Source: Mycobacterium avium subsp. avium | GTDB taxonomy: Bacteria; Actinomycetota; Actinomycetes; Mycobacteriales; Mycobacteriaceae | Assembly: GCF_009741445.1 (NCBI RefSeq) | Contig: NZ_CP046507.1 | Location: 2,232,001 to 2,296,000, forward strand | Length of the DNA: 64,000 nt | Direction of reading: 5' to 3' | In this document: positions 10,353 to 19,449 of the stretch, one piece after another | How the letters are laid out: each line of letters opens with the position of its first letter | Numbering within the stretch: position 1 is the first letter of the stretch | Notes under the pieces: model-generated | What the model was told of the DNA's origin: nothing | Seen by the model: the letters and a program-made list of their open reading frames with translations, nothing else | The model's database searches: none | Translations under genes and position numbers: made by a program

Positions 10353-10437
10353 CTCGTCCGACGGGTTGCGGGGGGGTCACCGCTTCAGTATCGCCGACGG
10401 CGGCGCCCGGCCGGAAAAGCCCGAAAAGCCCGGGAAG

Positions 10438-11283
10438 CTAGAAGGCCGGCCACGGGATCGGGCGATGCCGGTTGGGGCCGGGCATCACCGGATTGTCCAG
10501 CAGCGCGTGCGCGCGCAGGCGCAGCGCGGCGATCTCCGCCCGGGTGATCTGCTCGGCCAGTTCGTCGCCGAACGGGCCGGTGAGCGCCTCGGCCAGGCAG
10601 GCGACGGCGGCCAGGGTGTCGTCGTCGACCGGCTTGCCGGCCCAGCCCCACAACACCGTCCGCAGCTTGTTCTCCACGTGCAGGCACACCCCGTGGTCGA
10701 CGCCGTAGACCCGGCCGTCGACGCCGCACAGGACGTGCCCGCCCTTGCGGTCGGCGTTGTTGACCAGCACGTCGAACACGGCCATCCGGCGCAGCCGAGG
10801 GTCGTCGGCGTGCATCAGCACCACCTCGTCGCCGGCGTAGTCGTAAGCGCGCAGCACCGGCAGGTAGCCCGGCGGCGAGGCGCCGACGGGGAACAGGTCG
10901 ACCAGGTCCGGTCCCGGATCGGGCTGTTCAGCACCCGACTCGCCGGCCTCACTGACCTCACCGACCGCATCGCCGGGTTGCCGCACCCACAGCTGCAGCA
11001 TGCCGGGACCGGCCGGGCCGTCCCGAATCACCGTGTAGGGCACCAGGTTCCAGCCCAGCTGCGTGGACACCAGGTAGGCGCCCAGTTCGCGGCCGGCCAG
11101 CGTTCCGTCGGGAAAGTCCCACAGCGGCGCCTCCCCCGCGACCGGCTTGTAGACGCAGTGCACGGCGCGGTCGCCGAGCGTCGCCTCGCACAAGAAGGTG
11201 GCGTTGCTGGCCGAGCGGATCCGTCCGATGACCGTCAGCTCGCCGTCGCGCAACACCTCACGGTCGTCATATCTCGGGGTCAT
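10438..11283 (-). CDS. SCO1664-family protein with kinase-like (PI3/4-kinase-related) motifs
   Basis: The 281-aa protein belongs to the actinobacterial SCO1664 family (M. tuberculosis Rv2133c type), whose members show distant similarity to phosphatidylinositol kinases. Directly visible are NNADRKGGHVL (about 173-183), resembling a catalytic loop, and YGVDHGVCLH (about 193-202), resembling the metal-binding aspartate segment. An early VYKPVAGE (residues 45-52) could supply the nucleotide-binding lysine. No substrate is known. The start overlaps the upstream DUF3090 gene by 17 bp, so the two are probably co-translated. An acidic linker (about 110-125) is probably disordered. Confidence 0.85.
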   Translation of the reverse strand: MTPRYDDREVLRDGELTVIGRIRSASNATFLCEATLGDRAVHCVYKPVAGEAPLWDFPDGTLAGRELGAYLVSTQLGWNLVPYTVIRDGPAGPGMLQLWVRQPGDAVGEVSEAGESGAEQPDPGPDLVDLFPVGASPPGYLPVLRAYDYAGDEVVLMHADDPRLRRMAVFDVLVNNADRKGGHVLCGVDGRVYGVDHGVCLHVENKLRTVLWGWAGKPVDDDTLAAVACLAEALTGPFGDELAEQITRAEIAALRLRAHALLDNPVMPGPNRHRPIPWPAF

Positions 11284-11854
11284 CGTCAGACCCGAGCAGC
11301 GCGCTGCGCCGATAGCCGTTGGCCCGTGCGCAGATATGGCCCTCCGGGTCCAGTGGTTCGTCGCACAGCGGGCACGGCGGACGGCCTGCCGAGATCACCC
11401 GGTTGGAGCGGGTGGCGAATTGCCGCGCCGACTCCGGCGTCAGGAACACCCGCACCGCGTCGGGGCCCTCCTCGGTGTCGTCGAGCACCACCGAGGCGTC
11501 GAACTCCGCGTCGGTGACGGCCAGCAGCTCGACCACCACGGTCTGCGCCTCGGAGTCCCAGCCCAGGCCCATGGTGCCGACCCGAAATTCGGCGTCCACC
11601 GGCGTGATCAACGGGTTCAGGTCCTCGACCTCGTCGGGCTCCGGCGGCACCGGCGTGCCGAACCTGCGGTTCACCTCCAGCAGCAGCGCGCCGATCCGTT
11701 CGGCGAGCACCGCAACCTGCTGCTTCTCCAAGATCACCGACACCACCCGGGAGTCGTGCACCGCCTGGATGTAGAAGGTGCGGTTTCCCGGCTGGCCAAC
11801 GGTCCCGGCCACGAAGCGGTCGGGTGTGCGGAAGACATGAATTGCGCGGGCCAT
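11267..11854 (-). CDS. DUF3090 family protein with zinc-ribbon-like C-terminus
   Basis: The 195-aa cytosolic protein of unknown function is an orthologue type of M. tuberculosis Rv2134c. Start ATG 11854 is fixed by GGAGG 6 nt upstream and by the family-typical N-terminus MARAIHVFRTPDRF. The C-terminal segment CPLCDEPLDPEGHICAR has C-x2-C...H-x-C spacing consistent with a metal-binding ribbon. The gene sits between a histidine phosphatase and a kinase-like protein. The three families recur together in actinobacteria (established as a conserved neighbourhood, from memory), so a shared pathway is likely but unidentified. Confidence 0.88.
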   Translation of the reverse strand: MARAIHVFRTPDRFVAGTVGQPGNRTFYIQAVHDSRVVSVILEKQQVAVLAERIGALLLEVNRRFGTPVPPEPDEVEDLNPLITPVDAEFRVGTMGLGWDSEAQTVVVELLAVTDAEFDASVVLDDTEEGPDAVRVFLTPESARQFATRSNRVISAGRPPCPLCDEPLDPEGHICARANGYRRSALLGSDDDPEI

Positions 11855-11916
11855 GGCAACCTCCAAAATACCGGCTGCCGCCATCGCTGTGCGATCCGAT
11901 CGAGGTGGCAGCCGAA

Positions 11917-12699
11917 TTAATCCGTCGAACCACCGACCACCGCGTCGCTGGACGGCACCGAGGTCGCCGGCGCCGCCTGCGATTCGCCGTTGGACTTAGG
12001 ATCCGTGTGCGCTTTGTCGCCTGTGTCGTGGTCGTGGTCGTCGTGCTGGTCTGGTGGCGGCGCCGGTCCGGCCCGCAGCGGCGCGGACAGCCGCGCGCCG
12101 GTGTGGTTGACGTGCAACACAAACGGGCGCAGCTCGGTGTACCGGATCACGCTGATCGACGCCGGGTCGGCGGTGACCCGCTGGAAGCCGTCCAGGTGGA
12201 TGCCGTACGCGTCGGCGATCACCGCCTTGATGACGTCGCCGTGTGTGCACGCCACCCACAGCGCGTCGGCGCCATGCTCTGCCGCCAGCCGCCGATCGTG
12301 TTCCCGGACCGCCGCCACCGCGCGCGCCTGCACCTGCGCCAGGCCCTCACCGCCGGGGAATACCGCCGCGCTGGGGTGGGCCTGCACCACCTTCCACAAG
12401 GGCTCGCTCACCAACTCGCCGATCTTGCGACCCGTCCATTCGCCGTAGTCCACTTCGGCGAGCCGGTCGTCGACGAGCGGCGCCAGACACAGCGTGTCGG
12501 CCAGCGGCTCGAGGGTGCGGCGGCAGCGCAGCAGAGGCGAACTGATCAGCGCCCGGATCGGCAGGTCACCGATCCGGTCGATCAGGCCGGCGGCTTGTTC
12601 GCGGCCCTTGTCGTCGAGGTCGACGCCCTCGGAACGGCCGGCGAGAACGCCCGCGGTGTTCGAGGTGGAGCGGCCGTGTCGTAACAGGATGACGGTCAT
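11917..12699 (-). CDS. Histidine phosphatase family protein (MSMEG_4193/Rv2135c type)
   Basis: The 260-aa protein is of the phosphoglycerate mutase-like superfamily. The catalytic RHG motif is at residues 7-9 (ILLRHGRSTSN) with nucleophile His8. Other signatures are EVDYGEWTG, SSPLLRCRRT and the second catalytic histidine in CTHGDVIKAV. The last 45 or so residues are a low-complexity His/Asp-rich tail (DQHDDHDHDTGDK) that may be disordered or bind metal. It heads the trio with DUF3090 and the SCO1664-like protein. It is probably a phosphatase rather than a mutase, but the substrate is unknown. Confidence 0.88.
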   Translation of the reverse strand: MTVILLRHGRSTSNTAGVLAGRSEGVDLDDKGREQAAGLIDRIGDLPIRALISSPLLRCRRTLEPLADTLCLAPLVDDRLAEVDYGEWTGRKIGELVSEPLWKVVQAHPSAAVFPGGEGLAQVQARAVAAVREHDRRLAAEHGADALWVACTHGDVIKAVIADAYGIHLDGFQRVTADPASISVIRYTELRPFVLHVNHTGARLSAPLRAGPAPPPDQHDDHDHDTGDKAHTDPKSNGESQAAPATSVPSSDAVVGGSTD

Positions 12700-12745
12700 G
12701 TCGACCCCGACGCTACCCGGTGGGCGGCGCCCGGACCCGAAACGA

Positions 12746-13048
12746 CTACCGGGAGACGGGCTCGGCGTGGGCCACGGAGTCGCGCACCGCAGCGGTCAAG
12801 CTGCGTTCGTCGGTGAGGTCGATGTCGACCAGGCTGCGGACTGCGGTGGCGACCACGTCTTCGGCCTGCGGAACGGGCCCGGCCAGGCGCGGCCGGTAAA
12901 CCTCGACGACAAGTGAGCGGTTTTCGATATGGAACGAAAAACTGCGTCCATCTCCGACTTGTCCATATCCGCTAGCGAAAATTCCTGTCGACATGTCTTC
13001 GACAGCAAACTCTTTCTGCGCCATATGACGGTCAGCGGTGACGGCCAT
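12746..13048 (-). CDS. Small conserved hypothetical (Rv2137c-like)
   Basis: A 100-aa soluble protein with no recognised domain or catalytic motif. It lies where M. tuberculosis has Rv2137c, divergent from lppL. Start ATG 13048 is the first in the frame (MAVTADRHM); a second ATG (MAQKEF) lies eight codons in and could be used. M. tuberculosis has uppP between this gene and the phosphatase, whereas here only 46 bp separate them. Function is unknown. Confidence 0.7.
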   Translation of the reverse strand: MAVTADRHMAQKEFAVEDMSTGIFASGYGQVGDGRSFSFHIENRSLVVEVYRPRLAGPVPQAEDVVATAVRSLVDIDLTDERSLTAAVRDSVAHAEPVSR

Positions 13049-13159
13049 AGGCCGACCATACCTCGCCCCTGGGCCCGGACGCAGGCAGCACGGCCCGGTT
13101 GGATGCGAAACCGTTCCCTAGAATTTGTCTTGTCCCGCCGTCGCACCCAGGGAAACCCA

Positions 13160-14245
13160 TTGCTGTTACCACACGCGCTGCTCCGGCGAGGGCGCCACAA
13201 GCTGGCGATTCAAGGCTGCATTTGGGGTGTCGCGCTTTTGCTGAGCGGGTGTTCGTCGAATCCGCTGCGCGGCGCGCCCCCGACCATCGAACCCGCGGGC
13301 GCGGCCGTGTCGCCGCCGTCAGCGCAGCAGCCGGCCGGGTCGGTGCGGCCACTGGCCGCGCACGCCGCGGCGGCGGTGTTCGACGCCGGCACCCACCAGC
13401 TGGCGGTGCTGGCCGCGGCTTCCGATCCGGCCAGCGTCACCCTGTTCGGCGACCCGCAGGTCCCGCCGCGGGTCGCCGCCCTGCCCGGCCCGGCGACCGC
13501 GTTGACCGGCGACGGCCGCGGCGCGGTCTACCTGGCCACCCGCGGCGGCTACTTCGTGCTGGATCTGGCCACCGGCCGCGTCGTGCGGGTGGGCGTCGCC
13601 GATGCGGCGCAGACCGAGTTCACCGCGGTGGCCCAACGCGCCGACGGCACGCTGGTGTTGGGCAGCGCCGACGGCGCCGTCTACACGCTGGCCTCCCCGA
13701 CGCCGGCCGTGCCTACCACTGGGTCTACCACTGGGTCTACCGCGGCCGTCGCCAACCGGAGCAAGATCTTCGCGCGGGTCGATTCGCTTGCCACCCAAGG
13801 CAATACGACGGTGGTGCTGGACCGCGGGCAGACCTCGGTGACCACGATCGGCGCCGACGGCCGGGCCCAGCAGGCGCTGCGGGCCGGCCGGGGCGCCACC
13901 ACCATGGCCGCCGACGCGGCGGGCCGGGTGCTGGTGGCCGACACCCGCGGCGGCCAGTTGCTGGTGTACGGCGTGGATCCGCTGATCCTGCGCCAGGCCT
14001 ACCCGGTTCCTCAGGCGCCCTACGGCCTGGCCGGTTCCCGCGCGTTAGCCTGGGTTTCGCAGACCGTTTCCAATATCGTCATTGGTTACGATCTGTCCAC
14101 CGGAATTCCCGTCGAAAAGGTGCGTTACCCGACCGTGCAGCAACCGAACTCCCTGGCCTTCGACGAAGCGTCGGACACCCTGTACGTGGTGTCCGGGTCC
14201 GGCGCGGGAGTTCAGGTGATCGACCACGCGGCGGGTAAACGTTGA
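13160..14245 (+). CDS. lppL: Lipoprotein LppL, beta-propeller-like
   Basis: The 361-aa predicted lipoprotein starts at TTG 13160, chosen because AGGGAAA lies about 8 nt upstream and the result is a proper signal peptide: basic n-region RRGRHK, hydrophobic IWGVALLLSGC, lipobox LSGC with Cys31. The mature part has repeated YVTN/NHL-like blades (GRGAVYLATRGG, GSADGAVYTLAS, SDTLYVVSGSG), suggesting a surface beta-propeller. A 12-bp DNA repeat near 13715-13738 gives the TTGSTTGST linker. Length fits M. tuberculosis LppL (358 aa). The stop overlaps the next gene by 4 bp. Ligand unknown. Confidence 0.87.
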   Translation: MLLPHALLRRGRHKLAIQGCIWGVALLLSGCSSNPLRGAPPTIEPAGAAVSPPSAQQPAGSVRPLAAHAAAAVFDAGTHQLAVLAAASDPASVTLFGDPQVPPRVAALPGPATALTGDGRGAVYLATRGGYFVLDLATGRVVRVGVADAAQTEFTAVAQRADGTLVLGSADGAVYTLASPTPAVPTTGSTTGSTAAVANRSKIFARVDSLATQGNTTVVLDRGQTSVTTIGADGRAQQALRAGRGATTMAADAAGRVLVADTRGGQLLVYGVDPLILRQAYPVPQAPYGLAGSRALAWVSQTVSNIVIGYDLSTGIPVEKVRYPTVQQPNSLAFDEASDTLYVVSGSGAGVQVIDHAAGKR

Positions 14246-14511
14246 CGGCGGCGCGGCGCGCCCGTTTGCCCGCGGGCTGGGACAGCGAGCTGTCCGATGA
14301 ATACGAGTGGGTGCCGCTGCGTCTGCCGCCGGAGGTGACCCGGGTCAGCGCGTCCACCCGGTTGTCCATCGAGGCCGAATACCGCGGCTGGGAGTTGACC
14401 AGGGTGCGGCTGTACACCGACGGCAGCAGGCGAGTGTTGTTGCGCCGCAAGAAATCTCGTGTCGATGCTGGCGGCTTCGAGGGGCGGCGGCCCGACCAGC
14501 CGCAACTGTGA
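14242..14511 (+). CDS. DUF5703 family small protein
   Basis: The 89-aa basic protein starts at TTG 14242, overlapping the lppL stop by 4 bp, and ends overlapping the pyrD GTG by 4 bp. Translation of lppL, this gene and pyrD is therefore probably coupled. The sequence ([19 protein letters not shown] ... [19 protein letters not shown]) fits the DUF5703 family found upstream of pyrD in mycobacteria. No function is known and no membrane segment or signal is present. Confidence 0.75.
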   Translation: MTAARRARLPAGWDSELSDEYEWVPLRLPPEVTRVSASTRLSIEAEYRGWELTRVRLYTDGSRRVLLRRKKSRVDAGGFEGRRPDQPQL

Positions 14512-15620
14512 GCGGGGCGCCCCCGGCACCGCGCGGCGGCGGCCATCGGTGGTATGGCGTGGCGCGGCAGCTGTTTTTCCTGGTACCCGCCGAGCGGATT
14601 CACACGCTGGTGTTCGCGCTGCTGCGCGGCGTCACGGCCGTCGGCTGGCCCCGGCGACTGCTGCGCCGACTGCTGGCTCCGACGGATCCGGTGCTGGCCA
14701 GCACGGTGTTCGGGGTGCGCTTCCCGGGGCCGCTGGGGCTGGCGGCCGGCTTCGACAAGGACGGGCTGGGGCTGCACGCCTGGGGCGCGCTGGGTTTCGG
14801 ATATGCCGAGATCGGCACCGTCACCGCCGGCCCGCAGCCCGGCAACCCGGCGCCGCGGCTGTTCCGGCTGCCCGCCGACCGGGCGCTGCTCAACCGGATG
14901 AGCTTCAACAATCTCGGCGCCGGCGCGCTGGCGGTGCGGCTCGCCCGCCGACAGCCCGACATCCCGATCGGGGTCAACATCGGCAAGACCAAGGCGACGC
15001 CGCCGGATCAGGCCGTCGACGACTACCGGGCAAGCGCGCGGCTGCTCGGCCCGCTGGCGTCGTATCTGGTGGTCAACGTCAGCTCGCCGAACACGCCCGG
15101 GCTGCGCGATCTGCAGGCGGTGGGGTCGCTGCGGCCGATCCTGTCGGCCGTTCTCGCCGAGACGTCCACACCGGTGCTGGTGAAGATCGCGCCGGATGTG
15201 TCCGACTCCGACGTCGACGACATCGCGGACCTGGCCGTCGAACTCGGCCTGGCCGGCATCGTCGCCACCAACACCACGGTGTCGCGGGACGGCCTGCGCA
15301 CGGCGGGGATCGACGAGCTGGGCGCCGGCGGCATCTCCGGGCCGCCGGTGGCCCGCCGCGCGGTCGAGGTGTTGCGCCGGCTCTACGGCCGGGTCGGCGA
15401 TCGCCTGGTGCTGATCGGTGTCGGCGGCATCGAGACCGCCGACGACGCCTGGGAGCGGATCACCGCGGGCGCCTCCCTGCTGCAGGGCTACACGGGCTTC
15501 GTCTACGGAGGAGGCTTGTGGGCCAAGCAGATTCACGACGGCATCGCGCAGCGGCTGCGCGATGGCGGGTTCGCCTCGCTGCGCGACGCCGTCGGGTCGG
15601 CGGCGCGCGAATCGGGTTGA
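14508..15620 (+). CDS. pyrD: Dihydroorotate dehydrogenase (quinone), class 2
   Basis: The 370-aa enzyme oxidises dihydroorotate to orotate with quinone as acceptor at the inner face of the membrane, the fourth pyrimidine step. The class 2 N-terminal amphipathic helix ([17 protein letters not shown]) precedes the FMN barrel. Signatures include [19 protein letters not shown] and [14 protein letters not shown] with the catalytic-loop serine, and the phosphate-binding [13 protein letters not shown]. Start GTG 14508 overlaps the preceding stop (GTGA); GTG 14562 would give a protein closer in length to M. tuberculosis PyrD. Two bases separate its end from the convergent HNH gene. Confidence 0.95.
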   Translation: MSGAPPAPRGGGHRWYGVARQLFFLVPAERIHTLVFALLRGVTAVGWPRRLLRRLLAPTDPVLASTVFGVRFPGPLGLAAGFDKDGLGLHAWGALGFGYAEIGTVTAGPQPGNPAPRLFRLPADRALLNRMSFNNLGAGALAVRLARRQPDIPIGVNIGKTKATPPDQAVDDYRASARLLGPLASYLVVNVSSPNTPGLRDLQAVGSLRPILSAVLAETSTPVLVKIAPDVSDSDVDDIADLAVELGLAGIVATNTTVSRDGLRTAGIDELGAGGISGPPVARRAVEVLRRLYGRVGDRLVLIGVGGIETADDAWERITAGASLLQGYTGFVYGGGLWAKQIHDGIAQRLRDGGFASLRDAVGSAARESG

Positions 15621-15621
15621 C

Positions 15622-17028
15622 TCACGCGGCGCCGTCTTCCTCGTCGGCTTGGTCTTGTTGGTCTTGCTGGTCTTGCTGGTCTTCGGTGTCGCACAGCATG
15701 TCCTCGGGGTGGTGAAACGAGTTCACCCGTGGCTGACCACGCTCCAGATGCGGTGGTGGGATCCATTCGGTCTCGCCTCGGCCGTTCTTGCGGGTGATCC
15801 AGCCCTGCTCGGCCAGCGGGTGATGGCCGCCGCAGGCGAAGGTCAGTTGGTCGATGTCGGTGCGGCCGCATTTGGCGTAACCGGTGACATGATGGACTTC
15901 GCAGTAATAGCCCGAAACGTCGCAGCCCGGGTGCGAACAGCCACGGTCCTTGGCGTACAAGACGATTCGTTGCCCCGGCGAGGCCAGGCGTTTCGTGTGG
16001 TACAGCGCCAGCGGTTTGCCGTTGTCGAAGACGGCGAGGTAGTGGTGGGCGTGGCGGGCCAGCCGGATCACCTCGGACATCGGCAGCAGGGTGCCGCCGC
16101 CCGTCAGCCCCTTACCGGCCGCGGACTCGAGGTCCCGCAGGGTGGTGGTGACGATGATCGATGCTGGTAACCCGTTGTGCTGCCCCAGCTTTCCGCCGGC
16201 CAGCAGCGCACGAAGGGCCGCGTTGAGGCCGTCGTGGTTGCGCTGGGCCGCGCTGCGGCTGTCGCGCTGCGACGCCGCTTCCGGCGGCGGCCCGTCCACC
16301 ACCGGCGCGTCGTCGTCGGGGTTGCACATCCCCGGCGCGGCCAGCTTGGCCAGCACCGCTTCCCAGCCCGCGCGCGCCTCCGGGGTGAGCCAGCCGCTCA
16401 GCCGGGACATGCCGTCGGCCTGCTGGTTGCCCAGGACCAGCCCGCGCGCCCGCGCCCTGTCTTCGTCGCTGTAGCGGCCGTCGGGGTTGAGGCAGTCCAT
16501 CAGCCGGCGGGCCAGCTTGGACAGTTGATCCGGCCGGAACTGGGTTGCCTGGGCGGCCAGTTGCCGTTCGGCGTGCTCGCAGGTCTCGACGTCCACCGCC
16601 TCCGGCAGCTGGTCGAAGAACTGCCGGATCACCGCCACGTGGTCGGTGCCGATCGCCCCGTCGCGCTGGGCCGCCGCCGTGGCGGGCAGCAGCGGCGGCA
16701 ACGGCTCCCCGGTCAGCGCCCGGCGCGGGCCCAGGTCGGCCGCCTCGGCGATCCGGCGACTCGCGTCGCTGCGAGTGATGTGCAGCCGCTCGGCCAACGC
16801 GAACGACAGCCTGCCGCCGAGTTCGGTGGGATCCGACTGCTCGGCAAGCTGGTTGATCAGCTGGTGCCCGGGCACCCGCAGCCGGCGGGTCTCGCGGTCG
16901 AAGATCTCCAGCAACCGCAGCCGCTCCGGCGTGGTCAGCGCGTCATACGAATGCCCGAGCACGCGGGAGACCGCGGCACGCAGCGCGTCGACGTCCGCCC
17001 GGATCTCCTCCCGAGTGCTCGAATGCAT
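15622..17028 (-). CDS. 13E12-repeat family protein: DUF222 plus HNH endonuclease
   Basis: The 468-aa protein has an N-terminal DUF222 region ([31 protein letters not shown]) and a C-terminal HNH nuclease domain: [18 protein letters not shown] followed by [14 protein letters not shown], with paired cysteines and catalytic histidines intact. Such genes are multicopy in mycobacterial chromosomes (13E12 repeats) and are thought to be mobile or selfish, though function is unproven. The C-terminus is a DQQ repeat ([11 protein letters not shown]), encoded by a 9-bp tandem repeat at 15649-15683. It lies between pyrD and the PEBP gene; M. tuberculosis lacks it there, so insertion at this site is likely. 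Confidence 0.88.
   Translation of the reverse strand: MHSSTREEIRADVDALRAAVSRVLGHSYDALTTPERLRLLEIFDRETRRLRVPGHQLINQLAEQSDPTELGGRLSFALAERLHITRSDASRRIAEAADLGPRRALTGEPLPPLLPATAAAQRDGAIGTDHVAVIRQFFDQLPEAVDVETCEHAERQLAAQATQFRPDQLSKLARRLMDCLNPDGRYSDEDRARARGLVLGNQQADGMSRLSGWLTPEARAGWEAVLAKLAAPGMCNPDDDAPVVDGPPPEAASQRDSRSAAQRNHDGLNAALRALLAGGKLGQHNGLPASIIVTTTLRDLESAAGKGLTGGGTLLPMSEVIRLARHAHHYLAVFDNGKPLALYHTKRLASPGQRIVLYAKDRGCSHPGCDVSGYYCEVHHVTGYAKCGRTDIDQLTFACGGHHPLAEQGWITRKNGRGETEWIPPPHLERGQPRVNSFHHPEDMLCDTEDQQDQQDQQDQADEEDGAA
15649..15683. repeat. 9-bp tandem repeat inside HNH gene
   Basis: Nearly four copies of a 9-bp unit (GGTCTTGCT on the + strand) encode the DQQ tripeptide repeat at the C-terminus of the 13E12-type protein. 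Copy number is likely to vary between strains. Confidence 0.7.
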
Positions 17029-17158
17029 GTTCGAAACACTACGGCGGGCCTACGACAAAAACCGCCGCGCTGGGAACACCGGGACCAATGTGGCGCAAGT
17101 GATTCGCGCCCGGAGCGGCCGGGGCGCCCGGAACGGCGGCAGCGGCCGCGGTGCTGAC

Positions 17159-17689
17159 CTACTTCTGCTCGTAGGTGCCGTGGATGACGGCGCGCGCGAT
17201 GGCGTGCTGGAACAGGTTGAACCCGAGGAAGGCCGGGCTGGCGTCCTCGGGCAGGTCCAGCTTTTCGGTATCCACGGCGTGCACGGCGATGTAGTAGCGG
17301 TGCGGGCCGTGTCCGGGCGGCGGCGCCGCCCCGATGTAGCGGCGCTGCCCGGCGTCGTTGACCAGGGTGAGCGCGTCGCCGGGCAGATTGCTGCCGTCGC
17401 CGGCACCGGCGGGCAGCTCGGTGACGTCGGCCGGCAGGTTGGCCACCGCCCAGTGCCAGAACCCGGAGGCCGTCGGGGCGTCGGGGTCGTAGACGGTGAC
17501 GGCGAAGCTGCGGGTCTCGGCCGGGAAACCCGACCAGCTCAGCTGCGGGCTGACGTCTTCCCCGCCGGCGCCCATGATCCCGCTGACCTGGGGCTTGGCC
17601 AGGGTTCCACCGTCGGTCAGCGATTGCGAGGTCAGCGTGAAGGTCGGCAGCTTGGGCAGCGATGCGTACGGGTCAGGAGCTGTGCTCAT
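17159..17689 (-). CDS. PEBP/YbhB family protein (Rv2140c type)
   Basis: The 176-aa cytosolic protein has the phosphatidylethanolamine-binding fold. Signatures are [18 protein letters not shown] and [13 protein letters not shown], which line the small anion-binding pocket, plus [13 protein letters not shown]. Start ATG 17689 has GAGAGGAC upstream and gives the same length as M. tuberculosis Rv2140c. Ligand and role are unknown; bacterial members are proposed to bind phospholipid head groups or act as protease or kinase regulators. It follows the M20 peptidase gene after 36 bp and is probably co-transcribed with it. Confidence 0.9.
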   Translation of the reverse strand: MSTAPDPYASLPKLPTFTLTSQSLTDGGTLAKPQVSGIMGAGGEDVSPQLSWSGFPAETRSFAVTVYDPDAPTASGFWHWAVANLPADVTELPAGAGDGSNLPGDALTLVNDAGQRRYIGAAPPPGHGPHRYYIAVHAVDTEKLDLPEDASPAFLGFNLFQHAIARAVIHGTYEQK

Positions 17690-17725
17690 GGCGGTCCTCT
17701 CGTGTGATCGGCTTGCGTCGGTCAA

Positions 17726-19081
17726 CTAGCAGTGGGTCAGGAAGTGGGTCAGCACGTCGGTGCCGAACCGCAGCGCATCGATGGGTACCCGCTCATCGAC
17801 ACCATGGAACAATGCGGTGAAATCCAGGTCGGGCGGCAACCGCAGCGGACTGAAACCGAAACAGCGAATACCCAAGCGCGCAAAGGATTTCGCGTCCGTA
17901 CCGCCGGACAGCATATACGGCACGGTGCGGGCATCCGGGTCCAGCGCCAGCACGGCGTCATTCATGGCGTCGACCAGGTCGCCGTCGAAGCCGGTCTCAT
18001 AGGACGAGAAGTCCTTGATCCATTCCCGCGTCACGTCCGGCCCGATCAGCTCGTCGATCTCGGCCTCGAACGCAGCCTTGCGGCCCGGCAGGATCCGGCA
18101 GTCCACCACCGCCTCGGCGATCGCCGGGACGACGTTGGCCTTGTACCCGGCCTTGAGCATGGTGGGGTTGGCGGTGTCGTGCAGCACGGCCTTGAGCATG
18201 CGCGCCATCGGGCCGAGCTTTTCGACCACGCCGCGCAGGTCGCCCGATTGGGTGTCGAACGTCAGTCCGGTCTCCTCGCTGACCGCGGCCAGGAACTGGT
18301 TGACGGTGTCGGTCAGCACCAGCGGAAACTGATGGCGGCCCAGCCGGGCGACGGCCTCGGCGACGGCGGTGACGGCGTTTTGGTCGTGCACCATCGACCC
18401 GTGCCCGGCCGGGCCGCGGGCGGTGAGCTTCATCCACGACAGCCCCTTTTCGGCCGTCTCGATCAAATAGAGCCGACGCTCGCCGCCGTCGCGGCGCGGC
18501 ACGGTCAGCGAGAAGCCGCCCACCTCGCCGATCGCCTCGGTGACCCCGGCGAACAGCTCCGGCCGGTTGTCGACCAGCCACTGCGCGCCGAACGTCCCGC
18601 CGTGCTCCTCGTCGGCGATGAACGCGAACACCAGGTCGCGCGGCGGCACGATGCCGGCCCGCTTCAGGTGCCGGGCCACCACGATCATCATGCCGACCAT
18701 GTCCTTCATGTCGACCGCGCCGCGGCCCCAGACGAAACCGTCCTTGACCGCGCCGGAGAACGGGTGCACGCTCCACTCGGTCGGCTCGGCCGGCACCACG
18801 TCGAGATGCCCGTGGATCAGCAGCGCGCCGCGCGAACTGTCGGCACCCGGCAGGCGGACGAACACATTGCCGCGGCCCGGCGCGCCGGACTCGACGTAAT
18901 GCGGCGCATAGCCCACCGCGGCCAGCTGCTCGGCGACCCATTGCGCGCACTCGGCCTCGCCCTTGGTGGTCTCCGGTTCGCCGGTGTTGGTGGTGTCGAA
19001 CCGGATCAGGGTGCTGACCACCTCGACGACGTCGTCGCTCGGGTTGGCCGTCACCTCGCTCGCCCCGCTCTGGATGGTCAC
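17726..19081 (-). CDS. M20 family metallopeptidase (DapE/ArgE-like)
   Basis: The 451-aa protein is a di-zinc amidohydrolase. Metal ligands and catalytic residues are in HGHLDVVP, GRGAVDMKDM and IADEEHGGTFGAQW; the dimerisation domain includes GPAGHGSMVH. Members cleave small peptides or N-acyl amino acids; the M. tuberculosis homologue Rv2141c is annotated only as a possible dapE-like peptidase. GTG 19081 was chosen for family length, but the GGAGG is only 2 nt upstream, so ATG 19099 (MVGKEVV) is a real alternative. The gene diverges from tRNA-Leu. Confidence 0.88.
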   Translation of the reverse strand: MTIQSGASEVTANPSDDVVEVVSTLIRFDTTNTGEPETTKGEAECAQWVAEQLAAVGYAPHYVESGAPGRGNVFVRLPGADSSRGALLIHGHLDVVPAEPTEWSVHPFSGAVKDGFVWGRGAVDMKDMVGMMIVVARHLKRAGIVPPRDLVFAFIADEEHGGTFGAQWLVDNRPELFAGVTEAIGEVGGFSLTVPRRDGGERRLYLIETAEKGLSWMKLTARGPAGHGSMVHDQNAVTAVAEAVARLGRHQFPLVLTDTVNQFLAAVSEETGLTFDTQSGDLRGVVEKLGPMARMLKAVLHDTANPTMLKAGYKANVVPAIAEAVVDCRILPGRKAAFEAEIDELIGPDVTREWIKDFSSYETGFDGDLVDAMNDAVLALDPDARTVPYMLSGGTDAKSFARLGIRCFGFSPLRLPPDLDFTALFHGVDERVPIDALRFGTDVLTHFLTHC

Positions 19082-19195
19082 AACCTCCTTTCCTACCATT
19101 GCCGGAGGGCTCCCGGGCCCGGGCCCGAGCAGCTGGATTGGGTTAGCGGCGGGCAATCCGATAGCCTTAGCTGCCAACCCATGCCGGTTGGTCTT

Positions 19196-19281
19196 GTCCG
19201 AGTGGCGGAATGGCAGACGCGCTAGCTTGAGGTGCTAGTGCCCTACTAATGGGCGTGGGGGTTCAAGTCCCCCCTCGGACA
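19196..19281 (+). tRNA. leuU: tRNA-Leu (anticodon GAG)
   Basis: A class II tRNA. Acceptor arms GTCCGAG (19196-19202) and CTCGGAC (19274-19280) pair perfectly. The anticodon stem CTAGC/GCTAG encloses loop TTGAGGT with anticodon GAG, which reads CUC. A long variable arm follows, and the T-loop GTTCAAGTC is intact. CCA is not encoded after the discriminator A. The symbol follows the gene at this place in M. tuberculosis and is less certain than the RNA itself. Confidence 0.95.
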
Positions 19282-19449
19282 CACCACTGAGGCGAGCGAG
19301 CCGATGGAGTGTGTTCAGCGGCGACGCCGCGATCACACATATTTTTCGTCTTGTTCCAGAGCTTTCTCGCTGCCGATGCACCCTGCGCGTGTGAGGGCCG
19401 GCCGATCGGGTAACCGGCCGAGCAGGCGACATCCGAAAGCGTTATCCCC

